Both the position numbers and the translations under genes were made by a program. Shown piece after piece: positions 53,790 to 55,558 of a DNA stretch of 55,558 bases. Origin of the DNA: Candidatus Gaiellasilicea maunaloa (GTDB taxonomy: Bacteria > Actinomycetota > Thermoleophilia > Gaiellales > Gaiellaceae). The stretch covers positions 1 to 55,558 of the forward strand of contig JANDLU010000014.1 in the NCBI GenBank assembly GCA_024330215.1. The letters run 5' to 3'. Numbering within the stretch: the first letter of the stretch is position 1; each line of letters begins with the position of its first letter. The notes under the pieces are model-generated. The model saw only the letters and a list, made by a program, of their open reading frames with translations, was not told where the DNA came from and made no database searches.

Positions 53790-55558
53790 GGCGCGCCCGG
53801 CAGGTTCGCTCGCCGGATCCCATTCGCTTCGAGGTACTGGGCGAGCTCGGGTCCGAGTGGATTGAGCCTCAACGCCCGGCCGAGAGCGGAGCGCGCTTCA
53901 GCGCCTTCGGAGACCTGGGCAAGATCGAACCAGACGTTCCAGTCGTCGGGATCGCGCTCCGCCGCCTGTCGCAGGTACACGTGCGCCGCTGCGTCGTCCT
54001 CGTCGAGCGACGCAGCGGCGGCTGCGAGCCGGAGCGGCTCGGACGCCCAGGGCGACCATCGCTCGGCCACCTCGGCCTCGTCGAGGGCACCGGCAGTCTC
54101 ACCGCGCTCGAGCGCATTCCAACCTTCCTCCAGAGCGCTCGACCCGATCAACCCGACGAGCGCGAATGCCGACACCACGAGGGCAGCGGCCACGCCGGCT
54201 GCTCGGGCGCGCGTGGAGAGAGCTGCGACCTCGCCCCGCGCTGCGAGCACGATCGAGCCGCCACAGAAGAGAGCTGCCAGCGTGACCGCCGGCAGCTCCC
54301 AGTCCCAGTCCACCGTCGCGTGGGCCAGATACACGACGTACGCCGCCAAAGCCGCGGGAACGAGCGGACGACGGCGGGCAACGAAGGCGGCGGCAACAGG
54401 AACCGCCAGAGCGAAACCCAGTAGCCCCATGCCGACGATCCCGAGCTCCGCGAGCGTCTCGAGATAGAGGCTGTGCGCGTCGCGCACCTTGGCCGCAATC
54501 GGACGGTTGGCGACCCAGTAGAGCTCGTGCGTCCCCGCGCCGGTTCCGACGAGGCGCCGCTGCGCGAACTGCTCGCGCGCGACGCGCCACTGGATGATGC
54601 GACCGCTGTTCGAGAGGCTGAACAGGCGCTGATTCGCACTCTCGCCGACCGGCACCGGGATCGGCGGCGCCCTGAAGCCGTCACTCGTACTCTCGATGAA
54701 TTCCACCGGGCCTCCAACGCGCACGAGACCAAAGCCACCGGCGCCGAGGATCACGACAAGCAGCAGTGCCGCGAACCACAGCCGCAACCGTGCCGGCGGC
54801 TCGATGCGGCGCTCGGCCCAAGTGAGCCCGAGCCCGATCAGCAGCGATGCGCTCGTGGCGAGGAGGACGAGGTAACCGAGATCACGCCCCGCGCCGATCG
54901 CCCGCTCGAGTGACGCGCCGCGCTCTGTCAGTGCCTCGGATCGGTAGGCGGCGGCGAGCGCAAGCCCGGCCGGGACGGAAAGGGGCAGACCGACCGCAGC
55001 GACGCGCAGCCGACGTGACTCAAAGACGACGAGCGCGAGGCCGCCGGCGCCGAGGCCGAGCCACGCACCTCGACTGAAGGTGAAGTAGAGCGTGACGAGG
55101 AGGAGTGGCAACGAGCCGGCGGCCAGCGCCCTCACGGCGGTCGACCCCGAGTGGGTCGCGAGTCCGATCGCGAGCAGGATCCCGAGGGCGCAGAAGGCTC
55201 CGAGCGCATTCCAGTAGCCGATCGGATCGGAGAGGCGGTAGCCCGCGATCGAGTCGAAGCCCTCGAATGTCCCGGGCAGGAGCTTCGTCGTGAGGGCGTA
55301 CGCAGCTGCGAGGGCGACCGCCGCCCAGAGAGCAGTGATGACGGACCGGTAGCGTGGGCTCCGGCCTAGAAGGAGGAGCGCAGCGACGCCGGCGACGTAA
55401 ACGAGGGCGCGCTGGCTCTCGAGAATGCTCCGCCCTGGAGAAGAGGACCAGAGCGCGGAGGCCAACACCCAGAGGAGGACGGCTGCCAGGCCCCCGACGA
55501 ACGCGAGGTCGAAAGGCCCGAGCCGAGGCGCCTCACGCAGCAGGAGCGGCAGCACCGC
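53786..55558 (-). CDS. O-antigen ligase-like membrane protein with C-terminal TPR-like region (5' end outside window)
   Basis: At least 590 residues are visible; the frame is open at the right edge, so the gene probably starts beyond it. It has about ten membrane segments, the Wzy_C motif region (SNSGRIIQWRVAREQFAQRRLVGTGAGTHELYW and DAHSLYLETLAELGIVGMGLLGF), and a C-terminal ~120 residues with helical repeats (LDEAEVAERWSPWASEPLRLAAAAAS, YLRQAAERDPDDWNVWFDLAQV) like TPRs. It is a second ligase/polymerase-type protein besides that at 3124, and is not closely similar in sequence. Confidence 0.8.
   Translation of the reverse strand, partial: AVLPLLLREAPRLGPFDLAFVGGLAAVLLWVLASALWSSSPGRSILESQRALVYVAGVAALLLLGRSPRYRSVITALWAAVALAAAYALTTKLLPGTFEGFDSIAGYRLSDPIGYWNALGAFCALGILLAIGLATHSGSTAVRALAAGSLPLLLVTLYFTFSRGAWLGLGAGGLALVVFESRRLRVAAVGLPLSVPAGLALAAAYRSEALTERGASLERAIGAGRDLGYLVLLATSASLLIGLGLTWAERRIEPPARLRLWFAALLLVVILGAGGFGLVRVGGPVEFIESTSDGFRAPPIPVPVGESANQRLFSLSNSGRIIQWRVAREQFAQRRLVGTGAGTHELYWVANRPIAAKVRDAHSLYLETLAELGIVGMGLLGFALAVPVAAAFVARRRPLVPAALAAYVVYLAHATVDWDWELPAVTLAALFCGGSIVLAARGEVAALSTRARAAGVAAALVVSAFALVGLIGSSALEEGWNALERGETAGALDEAEVAERWSPWASEPLRLAAAAASLDEDDAAAHVYLRQAAERDPDDWNVWFDLAQVSEGAEARSALGRALRLNPLGPELAQYLEANGIRRANLPGAP

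Noticed and set aside
1-55558. CRISPR array, tRNA or rRNA genes, transposase
   Set aside because: No regularly spaced repeats, cloverleaf, rRNA-like stretch or transposase motif was seen by reading.

Overview
The window is about 55.6 kb of uniformly GC-rich bacterial DNA. Overlapping start/stop codons (ATGA, GTGA, TTGA, CTGA) are frequent, and many genes have a TANNNT -10 box only 6-9 bases before the start codon, so their transcripts are probably leaderless. Together with the protein families this points to a GC-rich Actinomycetota, possibly class Thermoleophilia; that is inference, because no rRNA or tRNA gene was seen. No CRISPR array, transposase or phage gene was recognised.

Nearly everything belongs to one large surface-glycan locus. 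At 1-1861 there is the end of a membrane protein carrying an odd palindromic insertion, then an HTH/nucleotidyltransferase pair that resembles a toxin-antitoxin module. At 1880-10301 are two glycosyltransferases, an O-antigen ligase, a first nonulosonic-acid (sialic-acid-like) set (NeuB-like synthase, SDR, aldehyde dehydrogenase, CMP-sugar synthetase) and a methyltransferase. At 10336-17492 are a transketolase, a polysaccharide deacetylase and an acyl-ACP module (FkbH-like protein, acyl carrier protein, a MaoC-SDR fusion, a GNAT transferase) that probably makes an unusual acyl group for a sugar amine. At 17523-25329 are an FkbM methyltransferase, two paralogous GT-B-like proteins with arginine-rich tails, a NeuC-like epimerase, a methyltransferase-like protein with an arginine-rich head, and a second NeuB.

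That second NeuB lies in a minus-strand operon, sqdB-neuA-neuB (27283 to 24274), whose first gene is a clear UDP-sulfoquinovose synthase. Next come an ABC-2 polysaccharide permease and its partner (27432-29725). The partner looks like Wzt but has lost the Walker A, signature, Walker B glutamate and H-loop motifs, so it is a probable pseudo-ATPase. A third neuB with a second neuC follows, then two more GT-B-like paralogs, FkbM, HAD, KpsS-like and GT4 genes (to 42390), and a GT2 gene. Two VapBC-type modules (43536-44176 and 44772-45424) bracket a phosphoglycosyl transferase. The right part holds an ATP-grasp enzyme, two tandem beta-propeller proteins, a sugar epimerase, a leader with three hairpins before a Wzz-like gene, a GT2, a patch of gene remnants (52149-52480) and a minus-strand operon of an O-antigen-ligase-like protein, an ECF sigma factor and an anti-sigma-like protein.

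Inferred logic: UDP-HexNAc is converted by NeuC, NeuB and NeuA into CMP-nonulosonates, UDP-glucose is converted into UDP-sulfoquinovose, and acyl and methyl groups are added. Several GTs then assemble a chain on a lipid primed by the phosphoglycosyl transferase, and export uses the ABC-2 permease and/or ligase systems. The most unusual points are the pseudo-ATPase exporter partner, the four-member SWDN GT-B-like family with polybasic tails, sulfoquinovose synthesis coupled to CMP-nonulosonate synthesis, the FkbH/ACP/MaoC-SDR module and the start-codon-sequestering hairpin leader.
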